8,442 nt of DNA from Porphyromonadaceae bacterium UBA7087 (lineage in GTDB: Bacteria; Bacteroidota; Bacteroidia; Bacteroidales; Muribaculaceae). The notes beneath the pieces were generated by a model that did no database searches, was not told the origin of the DNA, and saw nothing but the letters and a program-made list of their open reading frames with translations. Both the position numbers and the translations under genes were made by a program. The stretch lies in the NCBI GenBank assembly GCA_002493515.1, contig DKYZ01000091.1, forward strand, positions 1 to 8,442, in the 5' to 3' direction. Position 1 is the first letter of the stretch, and every line of letters starts with the position of its first letter. Below are positions 1 to 6,657 of the stretch, piece after piece.

Positions 1-140
1 TAAATTTGTGACAAAATGATTTTTCGACCTCCAACTCTTTGAATATCAACTAAATCAACAAATGTTAAAATATATTTCGATATGTTAAACCAAGGAAACA
101 AATCGGCGCGATAAGAGGGTACCCGTCCGCTTTTTTTCAG

Positions 141-193
141 AAATAAAATCGGTCGAGGAGCCCGGCTCTCATGAGCACAGTGCGCCTCGACCG
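141..193 (-). terminator. Probable intrinsic terminator of the PepSY-like gene
   Basis: Positions 150-158 (CGGTCGAGG) and 185-193 (CCTCGACCG) form a perfect 9-bp stem. The 26-nt loop itself contains a small GCTC/GAGC hairpin around the palindrome CTCATGAG (168-175). Read on the minus strand, the stem is followed by the T-rich stretch ATTTTATTT. It lies 38 bases past the stop codon of the PepSY-like gene, the right place to end that transcript. The T tract is interrupted, so termination may be partial. Confidence 0.6.
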
Positions 194-230
194 TTATCCG
201 ACCGAAGTCTTTTCACATTATAATATAGTG

Positions 231-668
231 TCAGTCGTCGATACGCAGGAATTTTCCCGACCTGTCGAATTTAAGGTCTACGCCATTCGACAGCTGAATC
301 TCATAGTCCTTACGGTTCACCTCGAGCCCTACAATCTTCTGTCCCTTGAAATTCTTGGCCACATAATCCCTTATGGGCTTAAGAACCAGGGCATCCGGCA
401 CGGCTGAGGAACCGCAGTCTACCTCCTTTATATTGCCGTCCTTGTCGAAATCGATCTCTGTACCGTTCTCCAGGACCACATCATAATCGGTGTCGAAGAC
501 ATCCTTGTCGATCTTGATGTGGTTCACCTGAGTCTTAGGGAAATATTTGGCCAACGCAGTCTGGGCAGCCTGCGGCAGCGCTTTCACGTCTGTCGTCACC
601 CGGTCACGCGCGGCTACCGCCCCAACCGACAGAACCAGGGCGGCGAACAATAAAAGTAGCTTCTTCAT
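231..668 (-). CDS. Secreted PepSY-like domain protein (two tandem repeats)
   Basis: A 145-residue exported protein. Residues 1-20 form a Sec signal peptide (MKK, a Leu-rich core, then AVAA before Arg21), so the mature protein is periplasmic or exported. Two similar units follow, about residues 31-83 and 90-143. Each has a helical half followed by a hairpin of the form D-Y-[DE]-[VI]-x-L-x-N-G and then [IL]-x-F-D-x-x-G. This matches the PepSY-like family (formerly DUF2874) common in Bacteroidota, where proteins are usually about 140-150 residues and lack a known activity; binding or inhibitory roles have been suggested for PepSY domains. It starts at ATG 668 with no Shine-Dalgarno sequence. A strong terminator separates it from the upstream sigma factor gene, so it should have its own promoter between 669 and 792, but no good TAnnTTTG element is present there. 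Family call is firm, function unknown. Confidence 0.85.
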   Translation of the reverse strand: MKKLLLLFAALVLSVGAVAARDRVTTDVKALPQAAQTALAKYFPKTQVNHIKIDKDVFDTDYDVVLENGTEIDFDKDGNIKEVDCGSSAVPDALVLKPIRDYVAKNFKGQKIVGLEVNRKDYEIQLSNGVDLKFDRSGKFLRIDD

Positions 669-792
669 ATCAAACAGTATTAAAATTGATTGTTTCGGTT
701 AAAACGCCTGAACACACAAAAAAGTTTAGAGGGCTCATCAAGCCTCCCGGCCGAAAACAATAGCCGGAATGGCATATCAACCCGAGGCGAAC

Positions 793-826
793 AAAAAAGG
801 CCGGACAGAAAAAAATCCGTCCGGCC
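793..826 (-). terminator. Strong intrinsic terminator after ECF sigma factor A
   Basis: GTCCGGCC at 819-826 pairs perfectly with GGCCGGAC at 799-806 (8 bp, GC-rich). On the minus strand the stem is followed immediately by six T residues (complement of 793-798). The 12-nt loop also carries a run of seven T. It lies 34 bases beyond the sigma factor stop codon, which makes that gene monocistronic and separates it from the PepSY-like gene. Confidence 0.85.
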
Positions 827-860
827 GAATGTCTTCTGAAAGAGAATCCCAAGCCTGGGC

Positions 861-1367
861 TTAATGATAGTCTTTGAGGATTTCACGGAGCTTCTTTCGG
901 GTCAGGAAGATCCGGCTTTTCACGGTTCCCAGCGGGGTGCCGAGCTTTTCTGCAATCTCCTCATACTTGTAGCCGGCCACATGCATGGAGAACGGCTCCC
1001 GGTAATCTTTCGGGAATTTTGCGATCACGTCGGATATTTCATTGTACGTGAACGCGCCGTCGGGGCTTCCGATGCCTGAATCCTGCGACAGGTTGAGATG
1101 GTAGAGGTCTTCCGATGTGTCGATGACGGTATTCTCACGGACGTTCTTGCGGTAGTTGTTGATGAAAATGTTACGCATGATCGTGAGCATCCAGCCCTTG
1201 AAGTTGGCGTTGTCAACGAACTTCTCCTCATTGTTGAGGGCTTTCAGGGTAGTGTCCTGCACCAAGTCTTGAGCTTCATCCTTGTTAAGGGTAAGTTTGA
1301 GCGCGAAAGAAAGAAGATTGCTCTGCATTCCAAGCACTGAGGTCTTGAATGTTGATTTGCTGCTCAT
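861..1367 (-). CDS. ECF-type RNA polymerase sigma factor (copy A)
   Basis: A 168-residue sigma-70 family protein of the ECF type, with only regions 2 and 4. Region 2 is about residues 13-75 and includes AQDLVQDTTLKAL and the FKGWMLTIMRNIFINNYRK helix, which in this family contacts core polymerase and the -10 element. Region 4 is about residues 110-165, with the helix-turn-helix YKYEEIAEKLGTPLGTVKSR for -35 recognition. It starts at ATG 1367 and is preceded by a full Bacteroidota-type promoter. No anti-sigma gene with a transmembrane segment lies beside it, unlike many ECF loci; the downstream neighbour is a PepSY-like secreted protein behind a terminator. A paralog (copy B, 6802-7308) of identical length aligns without gaps at about 111 of 168 identical residues, counted by hand. 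The regulon cannot be read from the sequence. Confidence 0.93.
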   Translation of the reverse strand: MSSKSTFKTSVLGMQSNLLSFALKLTLNKDEAQDLVQDTTLKALNNEEKFVDNANFKGWMLTIMRNIFINNYRKNVRENTVIDTSEDLYHLNLSQDSGIGSPDGAFTYNEISDVIAKFPKDYREPFSMHVAGYKYEEIAEKLGTPLGTVKSRIFLTRKKLREILKDYH

Positions 1368-1429
1368 GGATGAACTTAATTAGGGTGTAAAAAATTTTGT
1401 TTGTTGTTTAATTGTCTATATTTATAGCG

Positions 1430-1461
1430 CAAAGGTAAACCAAAAAAACGATACCCGCAAA
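1430..1461 (-). promoter_or_regulatory. Bacteroidota-type promoter of ECF sigma factor A
   Basis: On the minus strand a perfect -7 box TACCTTTG (1437 to 1430) is preceded, after exactly 20 bases, by TTTG (1461 to 1458). This matches the established Bacteroides primary-sigma consensus TTTG-N19-21-TAnnTTTG. Transcription would start near 1423, leaving a leader of about 56 nt before ATG 1367. This is the best promoter in the window and suggests housekeeping-sigma transcription of this ECF gene. Confidence 0.75.
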
Positions 1462-1472
1462 CAAATCCCTAT

Positions 1473-1496
1473 AAAAAATCAGATTTCCCCCGAAAT
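1473..1496 (-). terminator. Weak candidate terminator after the CNNM/CBS gene
   Basis: Directly after the stop codon (1497-1499), GAAAT at 1492-1496 can pair with ATTTC at 1483-1487 across a CCCC loop. On the minus strand this hairpin is followed after four bases by six T residues (complement of 1473-1478). The stem is only 5 bp, so efficiency is doubtful and read-through into the sigma factor A gene is possible. Confidence 0.35.
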
Positions 1497-2771
1497 TTAT
1501 TTGTCCTCGTCAATCTGCTCCACCTTTATGAGCTCTATGCGGGTGGCCGACATCTTGACCACCGTGAAGCGCAGCGCCCCTATCACGAAGGTGTCGCCCT
1601 GGGCCGGAAGCTGCTCGAGGTTTTCCAGGATATACCCGGCCAGGGTGTGATAATCCTCGCTCTCCCTGAGCCCGAGACCGTATTCCTCGTTGATGTTCTC
1701 GATCTCGGCACGACCTGAAAACTCATACAGGCCCTCCCCGAGCTTTCTTCCAAGCATCCGCTTCTTGTCATGCTCATCCTCTATCTCGCCGAAAATCTCC
1801 TCCACGAGATCCTCCAGGGTCACAAGGCCGGACGTGCCTCCGAACTCATCCACCACTATCGCAAGCGATCTCTTCTCAGCCAGCATCCGGGCCATCATCT
1901 TGTTGGCAAGCATGGTGGGAGGTGTGAAAATCACCGGCTTCAGCTTGCGCGTCCAGTCGGCAGTGACGTTAAACAGCTCGGATATGTGGATATACCCCAC
2001 CACATCGTCGATATCCTCCTTATAGACCACGATCTTCGACAGCCCCGTGGCTATGAAGAGGCTAATGAGCTCGTCGCGCGAGGTAGCCTTAATGTCCACG
2101 GCCACGATCTCGTTGCGCGGAATCATGCAGTCGGCTATCTGTGTATCCTTGAAATCTATGGCATTGCGGAAAATCTTGACCTCGTTCTCCACATTCTTGC
2201 GGGCATCCTTCTCCTCAAGCTGATGCTGGAGATAATCATCGAGCTCATCCATGGTGAGACGTGTCTCCGGCTCCGAACCATCCTTGATCCCGAAAAGCAT
2301 CATCAGCCCTTTCGATATCCATGACACAAGCAGCGATACCGGATACAGGATAAGATATATCAGATAGATGGGAATCGCTATACCGCGCATCATCAGGTTG
2401 GGATTGATGCGGAAAGTTGTCTTAGGCAGGAATTCCCCCGTGATGAGAATCACCCCCGTCGAGAGAACCGTGTTTGCGACAAGCACAAGGGCCTCGTTGT
2501 GGAAAAGGCTGTCGAGAAGGGGATTCACGATGATGGAGAACGTGATGCCATATATTACCAGCACCACGTTGTTGCCCACGAGCAGGGTCGAGATGAACAT
2601 ATCCTCATGACGGGAAAAGCCCTTTATGATCTTGTCGACGATACCTCCCCGGGCACCGTCGATCTCCATACGGACCTTGCTGCTCTGCACGAACGCAATC
2701 TCGGTGCCTGAAAAGAGGCCGGAGAATATTATTGCGATCAAAGTTATTATTATGGCTGTGGCGAGTGACAT
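1497..2771 (-). CDS. CNNM (DUF21) / CBS-pair membrane protein, HlyC/CorC family
   Basis: A 424-residue inner-membrane protein with three domains. Residues 1-190 are a CNNM/DUF21 transmembrane domain with the signature SGLFSGTEIA (17-26), a second segment around 56-82, GEFLPK (112-117), and a long hydrophobic stretch at 130-160. Residues 214-335 hold a pair of CBS domains; the second contains VDEFGGTSGLVTLEDLVEEI (307-326), hallmark of this family. Residues 345-420 are the C-terminal CorC/HlyC transporter-associated domain. Related proteins are implicated in Mg2+/Co2+ efflux, and some paralogs in Bacteroidota are called GldE; I cannot tell the paralogs apart, so no symbol is given. The start is ATG 2771, where the N-terminal helix begins. 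It is the last gene of the operon, 48 bases after lptC, and that gap is mostly a heptamer repeat. Annotations as hemolysin in this family are historical. Confidence 0.93.
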   Translation of the reverse strand: MSLATAIIITLIAIIFSGLFSGTEIAFVQSSKVRMEIDGARGGIVDKIIKGFSRHEDMFISTLLVGNNVVLVIYGITFSIIVNPLLDSLFHNEALVLVANTVLSTGVILITGEFLPKTTFRINPNLMMRGIAIPIYLIYLILYPVSLLVSWISKGLMMLFGIKDGSEPETRLTMDELDDYLQHQLEEKDARKNVENEVKIFRNAIDFKDTQIADCMIPRNEIVAVDIKATSRDELISLFIATGLSKIVVYKEDIDDVVGYIHISELFNVTADWTRKLKPVIFTPPTMLANKMMARMLAEKRSLAIVVDEFGGTSGLVTLEDLVEEIFGEIEDEHDKKRMLGRKLGEGLYEFSGRAEIENINEEYGLGLRESEDYHTLAGYILENLEQLPAQGDTFVIGALRFTVVKMSATRIELIKVEQIDEDK

Positions 2772-2781
2772 TTATTATAGT

Positions 2782-2816
2782 GATTAACGATTAACGACTA
2801 ACGATTGGTGATTGAC
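2782..2816. repeat. Five-copy 7-bp tandem repeat between lptC and the CNNM gene
   Basis: Five consecutive heptamers run GATTAAC, GATTAAC, GACTAAC, GATTGGT, GATTGAC. The first two are identical and the later ones drift. They occupy 35 of the 48 bases between the lptC stop and the CNNM start, inside a probable operon. Function unknown; copy number could vary by replication slippage and change the spacing between the two genes. Confidence 0.85.
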
Positions 2817-2819
2817 ACG

Positions 2820-3482
2820 TCAGGGGAGGGAGTCATTGCCCCTCAGAGGGGCCATCGACGACATCGGAGCCCTGCGCGAGGAGGGAGGCGAGGCCGAGGG
2901 AGCAACGGAATCCGGGGATGACGGGCCCATCGCATCGCGGTCCACAGGGAAAATGCCCTGCGGGCGAAGGACGCGGTAGACCGTCAGCTGCTCGTTGGAC
3001 ACAAAGCCGGTCCCCTCAAGCACATGGTCGGCGTTTTCTATATGAACAAACGTATCGCTGTAAATTTCATGGCGACGCTGGTCCCAGAACAGCCGCTGGG
3101 AGAGAAAAAGATCGCGCGGGGCCTTTCTCATCTCCACATTTCCCTCCAGCCGCCACAGGCGCTCCATCTTGAAATAGCGCGCGGAATCGGCGGCGACTGT
3201 GGCTATGACATTGAATTTCCGGTCATATTTCCTGAGATAGAGACCCTCGGGGAAATGCCAGTAAGGGGTGTCCGCCTCGTCGTAGACATACCATACTGGA
3301 GCCACTATCTTATATTGCGTCACTCCGGAATCGGAAATAAGCGTCGAGACGTTGCGAGTGAACATAGTAGGCATCTTCTCGGGATGCAACCGCGAGGAGA
3401 TGTCGACTTTCCGCTCCTCCCGGCAGCTCCATAGAGCCAGGACACAGACCGCCGAAACCACGAAATACGGAAGACGCCTCAT
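2820..3482 (-). CDS. LptC-family lipopolysaccharide transport protein, probable lipoprotein
   Basis: A 220-residue envelope protein. LptC is the periplasmic part of the Lpt machine that takes lipopolysaccharide from the LptBFG ABC transporter and hands it to LptA. The N-terminus is a short hydrophobic stretch ending in LWSC (lipobox-like, Cys20), which predicts a lipoprotein; Bacteroidota LptC proteins are often of this kind. The region from about residue 44 to 180 has the alternating-strand pattern of the LptC beta-jellyroll, including YWHFPEGLYL, RLWRLEGNVEM and RHEIYSDTFVHIE. Residues after about 185 form a Pro/Ser/Ala-rich, probably disordered tail. ATG 3482 is preferred because AGGTG sits just upstream; a GTG at 3488 would give a GTGA overlap with the preceding gene, as at the coaX junction. 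The coaX / outer-membrane protein / CNNM context supports the call. Confidence 0.85.
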   Translation of the reverse strand: MRRLPYFVVSAVCVLALWSCREERKVDISSRLHPEKMPTMFTRNVSTLISDSGVTQYKIVAPVWYVYDEADTPYWHFPEGLYLRKYDRKFNVIATVAADSARYFKMERLWRLEGNVEMRKAPRDLFLSQRLFWDQRRHEIYSDTFVHIENADHVLEGTGFVSNEQLTVYRVLRPQGIFPVDRDAMGPSSPDSVAPSASPPSSRRAPMSSMAPLRGNDSLP

Positions 3483-3484
3483 CG

Positions 3485-4756
3485 TCACCTGATCTTACGC
3501 TGCCAGAACCAGAGTTCGTTGAAGTTCACACCAAGCGTGACATTGAGATAATTTTCCGATATGAGCTTTTGCGGACTCGCAAGCCTCCTCTTCCACTCCA
3601 CACCGAGGTTGATTATGGTCTTTCCCTCGATTGTCGGGAATCCGAAACCGGCCGTCACGCCGTATTCCTTTATCTGGTTGCCGTTGATGTTCAGATAGTC
3701 GCGGGTGTAATAACCACCCAGGCGGTATGCAATCCTCTGCAGATACGAGCCGCGCAGACGGGGGACATACTCAACACCCGCGCCAATGCGGTAACGGTCG
3801 TTGAAATCCATTCCCTTGAAAAGTATCTCGTCAGGATGCTTGTCGCTGTAGAGAGGGGAGTAAGTGGCTTTCGACCACTGCTGCCATATGAAATCCACCT
3901 CACCACTCAGACGGTATCCCCTCTCATATGTGTATGACACACCCGCACCCCACGACATCGGGGTGTAGTATTTGTCCTTAAGCTTCATATATCCCAGGGT
4001 ATCGGCCTTCGAGTCAGCAGTCAGCTCCTGGATAGCCGCCCACGAGCTGCCATGAAGGGATTTCTTTGGCGACCACGTAAGACCCACGCCGACCTTATGG
4101 AATTTGGAAATCCGCTTGTTATATTGCAGGCCTACGTTGATATCCCAGTCTCTTATCTGCATCACATGCTCGAAAAGGGTCTGAGAGGCGGTGGAAGAGG
4201 GTATGGAGTACACGTCGTTGGTGATGGTTCCGAAATTATAGCTCACATTGACGCCAAGCGAGAACCCGGCATACTTTCCGGCAAGTCCGAGATAGGCCAT
4301 GTTGATGCCGCCGGAGCCCTGGTTTTCCATCGCGCCGTGCTTTATCTCGTTGCCGAAGGCGTATCCCACTGATGAATACGGCAGCATTCCTATCGAGCCG
4401 CCCATGAACTTACAGATCGGGAACTGCATCGTGATATAGTCGAGGCCGCCGCCTGTGGAATGGTCTTTCTTGTCGCCCTCCTTCTGCCAGAGCATCGTAA
4501 CGTCCGCGCCTATGTCGAAAAGGAACGTCAGGGAATCAATGGCGGCGTATGACGCCGGATTCATGACATTGATCTGCCTTCCTGAACTCATGGCCACGCC
4601 GACGCCTCCCATCTGCCTCTGCATGGAGGTGGCCCGGTCGCCGAGTATGCCGTAGCCGTACATCGAATACGGTGTCGTGACATTCTGAGCCTCGGCTGCA
4701 GCTCCGGAAAGCATAATTCCGGCCAATACACACGCTATCTTAAGTTTCGTCTTCAC
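3485..4756 (-). CDS. Outer-membrane beta-barrel protein of the coaX-lptC cluster
   Basis: A 423-residue protein with a Sec signal peptide (residues 1-24, ending AEAQ), so it is exported. The mature N-terminus has TTPYSMYGYG and then NVMNPASYAAIDSLTFLFDIG. The latter resembles the start of FadL/OmpP1-like or PorV-like outer-membrane proteins, in which an early Asn-Pro-Ala turn precedes the barrel. The rest is rich in alternating aromatic and glycine strands, and the chain ends in a probable closing strand (YLNVTLGVNFNELWFWQ). Substrate and exact role are unknown; a hydrophobic-compound channel is possible by analogy only. Translation starts at GTG 4756, which overlaps the coaX stop as GTGA and suggests translational coupling. 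The next Met (residue 15) would destroy the signal peptide. The stop lies next to the lptC start. Confidence 0.8.
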   Translation of the reverse strand: MKTKLKIACVLAGIMLSGAAAEAQNVTTPYSMYGYGILGDRATSMQRQMGGVGVAMSSGRQINVMNPASYAAIDSLTFLFDIGADVTMLWQKEGDKKDHSTGGGLDYITMQFPICKFMGGSIGMLPYSSVGYAFGNEIKHGAMENQGSGGINMAYLGLAGKYAGFSLGVNVSYNFGTITNDVYSIPSSTASQTLFEHVMQIRDWDINVGLQYNKRISKFHKVGVGLTWSPKKSLHGSSWAAIQELTADSKADTLGYMKLKDKYYTPMSWGAGVSYTYERGYRLSGEVDFIWQQWSKATYSPLYSDKHPDEILFKGMDFNDRYRIGAGVEYVPRLRGSYLQRIAYRLGGYYTRDYLNINGNQIKEYGVTAGFGFPTIEGKTIINLGVEWKRRLASPQKLISENYLNVTLGVNFNELWFWQRKIR

Positions 4757-5535
4757 TTTTGCTTTAGGTTATAATTATATATTGCATTGAGCCCCAGGCC
4801 TACAAGCTCCGGAACCACATGACATTCAAACTCTTGCCCCGCAACCACATGCTCCACCAGGGAAGCGTCGCCCCCGGTGATGAACACAACTGGGCGTTCA
4901 CCCGACATACGCTCCACCGAGCGCGCCGTGTCGGCCACCAGCGCCCCTACCCCTCTGACCACTCCACAGCGAATGGCTGTCTCCGTGTCAACTCCCCATG
5001 ACGGCAGCTCCCCTTCAGGCTCGACCTGAGGAAGACGGCTGGTGTGACGGTGGAGAGCATCAAGCTGCATCCCTATGCCCGGGGCTATGTCTCCTCCGGC
5101 ATACTCCCCGCTGCAGCTTACCACATCAACAGTGACTGCCGTGCCGGCGTCAACCACCACAAGCCATTTCCCCGGCTCCAGGGCGGCAGCCCCGACGGCC
5201 GCGCAGACACGGTCAACACCGAGTGTGGCCGGAGTGCGGTATGACACCTTTATGGGAAGCGCCACAGAATTATCCACCATCATAATCCCGGTCGCCACAT
5301 AGGGACGGAGCGTATCGGCAAGCGCCGCTGCCCCCTCGCCCACGCTGCTCATCGCCGCGCCGTCAATTCGGCGCCCATGCAGAAACGCCCGTATCGAGTC
5401 TGCGTCTCCGGAGCTGAATCTTGATGAGTCAACCATCCGGCCGCAAGACCACAACGAGAGCTTCACCGAGCTGTTGCCAATATCAGCGGCAAGAAACAGC
5501 CCTCCGGAATCAAAAGATATCCTGTCGACACTCAT
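4753..5535 (-). CDS. coaX: Type III pantothenate kinase
   Basis: A 260-residue cytoplasmic enzyme that phosphorylates pantothenate with ATP, the first committed step of coenzyme A synthesis. The ASKHA-fold motifs of CoaX are all visible: DIGNSS (18-23, P-loop-like phosphate binding), YRTPATLGVDRV (99-110, pantothenate-binding GxDR region), DAGTAVT (129-135, containing the catalytic Asp), GGDIAPG (147-153), TETAI (184-188) and ITGGDA (219-224). The length is typical. The start is ATG 5535; the N-terminus is about ten residues longer than usual, but no later start would keep DIGNSS. It lies 37 bases after the upstream membrane-protein gene, a gap made of a short tandem repeat, and its stop overlaps the next start as GTGA. 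Type III kinases are not feedback-inhibited by CoA. Confidence 0.96.
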   Translation of the reverse strand: MSVDRISFDSGGLFLAADIGNSSVKLSLWSCGRMVDSSRFSSGDADSIRAFLHGRRIDGAAMSSVGEGAAALADTLRPYVATGIMMVDNSVALPIKVSYRTPATLGVDRVCAAVGAAALEPGKWLVVVDAGTAVTVDVVSCSGEYAGGDIAPGIGMQLDALHRHTSRLPQVEPEGELPSWGVDTETAIRCGVVRGVGALVADTARSVERMSGERPVVFITGGDASLVEHVVAGQEFECHVVPELVGLGLNAIYNYNLKQK

Positions 5536-5545
5536 TGACTTTTAT

Positions 5546-5583
5546 TTTCAGGGTTTTCTACTTTCAGGGTTTCTATTTTTCAG
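5546..5583. repeat. 15-bp tandem repeat, two and a half copies, at the coaX junction
   Basis: TTTCAGGGTTTTCTA (5546-5560) is followed directly by CTTTCAGGGTTTCTA (5561-5575) and the partial copy TTTTTCAG (5576-5583). The array begins in the intergenic gap and ends inside the last codons of the upstream membrane-protein gene, supplying its TAG stop. Later duplication may therefore have reshaped that C-terminus. Function unknown. Confidence 0.8.
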
Positions 5584-6043
5584 TTCCGCTGTCGGAGGAA
5601 CCATCTTTTTTCACTCTGTAAACTATCAGCCAGGAGGCGATGATCTGAATGAACGCACCGGCGAGGGTGAACATCACCGTCTCCCTCATCAGCGCAAGCA
5701 GGCCACCCGAGGCGCCGAGCCTGTCTTCCTGCACAAACCAGAAGACGGCTCCCGCCATGAAGGCGACTCCGGCCCAGAACTCCATCCGGCGCAGGCGCTT
5801 CACACGCGCCGAGTCCCGAGGGTCGCGGGCACCTACGACCCGGGCTATGACATAGACCAGGGCACCTGCCGAATATACCCATTTGAACGCTCTCAGAATG
5901 CTGAAATCGCCCGGCGACACGAAAGGCGCCACCAGGGCCACACATATAAGGAGCAGACCGAATGTAGCGGTGCCCTCCATAGCCTTACGACGCTTCTCCA
6001 GCTTCGTGGCAGTGATATCATCTGTTGTTTTCCTTACTGACAT
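5573..6043 (-). CDS. Small four-helix membrane protein of unknown function
   Basis: A 156-residue protein I do not recognise. A charged N-terminus (residues 1-22, rich in Lys/Arg) is followed by four predicted transmembrane segments at about 24-43, 52-71, 88-105 and 121-143, with a basic loop (72-87, several Arg and Lys) that should face the cytoplasm. The C-terminus is short, polar and probably cytoplasmic. It contains no catalytic motif that I can see. It starts at ATG 6043, 58 bases after the ftsB-like gene, and ends 37 bases before coaX, so it is almost certainly part of the same transcript. An envelope or division-related job is possible from context but is not shown. Confidence 0.85.
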   Translation of the reverse strand: MSVRKTTDDITATKLEKRRKAMEGTATFGLLLICVALVAPFVSPGDFSILRAFKWVYSAGALVYVIARVVGARDPRDSARVKRLRRMEFWAGVAFMAGAVFWFVQEDRLGASGGLLALMRETVMFTLAGAFIQIIASWLIVYRVKKDGSSDSGTEK

Positions 6044-6101
6044 ATGCAGTGATATTTCTTATCCGGGACAAACCGGAAATCCGACTCCGCTGACCCAGAA
6101 A

Positions 6102-6419
6102 TCATTCTTCACTCCTTAATATATAAACGTCTTCCGTAGGACGCTGCATATGATACTGCTCCCTGGCGATGTGCTCCAGGTCGCGGGTGCCAAATTCAAG
6201 CGATTCCCTGCGGGCACGGAAATAAGCGGCCGAATCACGACATTCCTTGATCTGCTCCGACAGACGGTTGATTTCCCGCTCATACTCCATGTTGAGCGAG
6301 ATCGACGTGTCTTCGTTGAATACAAGCAACAGCACCATCAGCGACGCTATCACCATCATGGGAAGATGAGAACGACGCCGAACCCATAGATTCGCCTTCT
6401 TTATATTCCGTTTGTCCAT
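6102..6419 (-). CDS. FtsB/DivIC-family septum formation initiator
   Basis: A 105-residue single-pass membrane protein. The cytoplasmic N-terminus is very basic (about residues 1-18), the transmembrane segment is about residues 20-34, and a coiled coil follows (about 44-75, YEREINRLSEQIKECRD). The family signature EHIAREQYHMQRPTEDVYIL lies at 82-101. FtsB/DivIC proteins pair with FtsL and FtsQ/DivIB in the divisome and help activate septal peptidoglycan synthesis. The start is uncertain: ATG 6419 gives the usual family length and begins MDKRNIKK; an in-frame ATG at 6440 would add seven residues, and a TTG at 6452 eleven. It is the first gene of the probable operon, with a -7 element about 95 bases upstream. 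Family call is firm; the symbol is left empty because Bacteroidota members are named inconsistently. Confidence 0.88.
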   Translation of the reverse strand: MDKRNIKKANLWVRRRSHLPMMVIASLMVLLLVFNEDTSISLNMEYEREINRLSEQIKECRDSAAYFRARRESLEFGTRDLEHIAREQYHMQRPTEDVYILRSEE

Positions 6420-6512
6420 TTTAGTTACCGTCAGATTCATTTCGCGCCGCAAAAACCCGATTCTCTATCGGCAGGCCCGCGGGAGTCAGACTGAATCCGT
6501 GCTTAGATTGCG

Positions 6513-6520
6513 CAAAATTA
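6513..6520 (-). promoter_or_regulatory. Putative -7 promoter element of the ftsB-coaX-lptC operon
   Basis: TAATTTTG on the minus strand fits TAnnTTTG exactly, in the extended form TTAATTTTGCGC, which parallels TTACCTTTGCGC upstream of sigma factor A. No clear TTG is found at the -33 position, so the promoter may need an activator or be weak. The palindrome TTGCGCAA overlaps the downstream edge of the element. Confidence 0.5.
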
Positions 6521-6599
6521 ATGAAAAAAGAAGACATTGGGACATCATACGCCTACAAAAATACACTCCGGGCAACGATGCCTGTGCCCCCAATGACGC

Positions 6600-6622
6600 C
6601 TCTCTCCTTGTAAAGGAGAGAG
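6600..6622. repeat. Perfect 10-bp inverted repeat with a 3-nt loop
   Basis: CTCTCTCCTT (6600-6609) and AAGGAGAGAG (6613-6622) are exact complements around the loop GTA. Neither side is followed by a clean T tract (plus strand AATTATTT, minus strand GC-rich), so it is a poor terminator. The right arm contains a Shine-Dalgarno-like AAGGAG, but no start codon follows at the usual distance. It could be an RNA structure in the leader of sigma factor B, about 180 bases before that start, or a protein-binding site. Confidence 0.7.
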
Positions 6623-6657
6623 AATTATTTATGCAAAGCTCTGATTAAAGGACACTT

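Noticed and set aside
1..8. TAAATTTG, a perfect -7 match on the plus strand
   Set aside because: The -33 region lies outside the window and no plus-strand gene follows within range; chance occurrence in AT-rich DNA is likely.
62..89. ATGTTAAA repeated 20 bases apart (62-69, 82-89)
   Set aside because: Short and AT-rich in a low-complexity stretch; not distinguishable from chance.
747..767. CCGGC/GCCGG hairpin upstream of the PepSY-like gene
   Set aside because: Only 5 bp with an 11-nt loop and no T tract; too weak to call.
670..886. Two overlapping minus-strand open frames between sigma factor A and the PepSY-like gene
   Set aside because: They run through the strong terminator at 793-826, overlap each other, and have no family features.
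1770..2324. 184-codon plus-strand open frame
   Set aside because: Antisense to the CNNM/CBS gene, whose domains are unmistakable; no motif, signal or promoter in this frame.
5474..6040. 188-codon plus-strand open frame
   Set aside because: Antisense to the four-helix membrane protein and the coaX start; composition is that of a shadow frame in GC-rich coding DNA.
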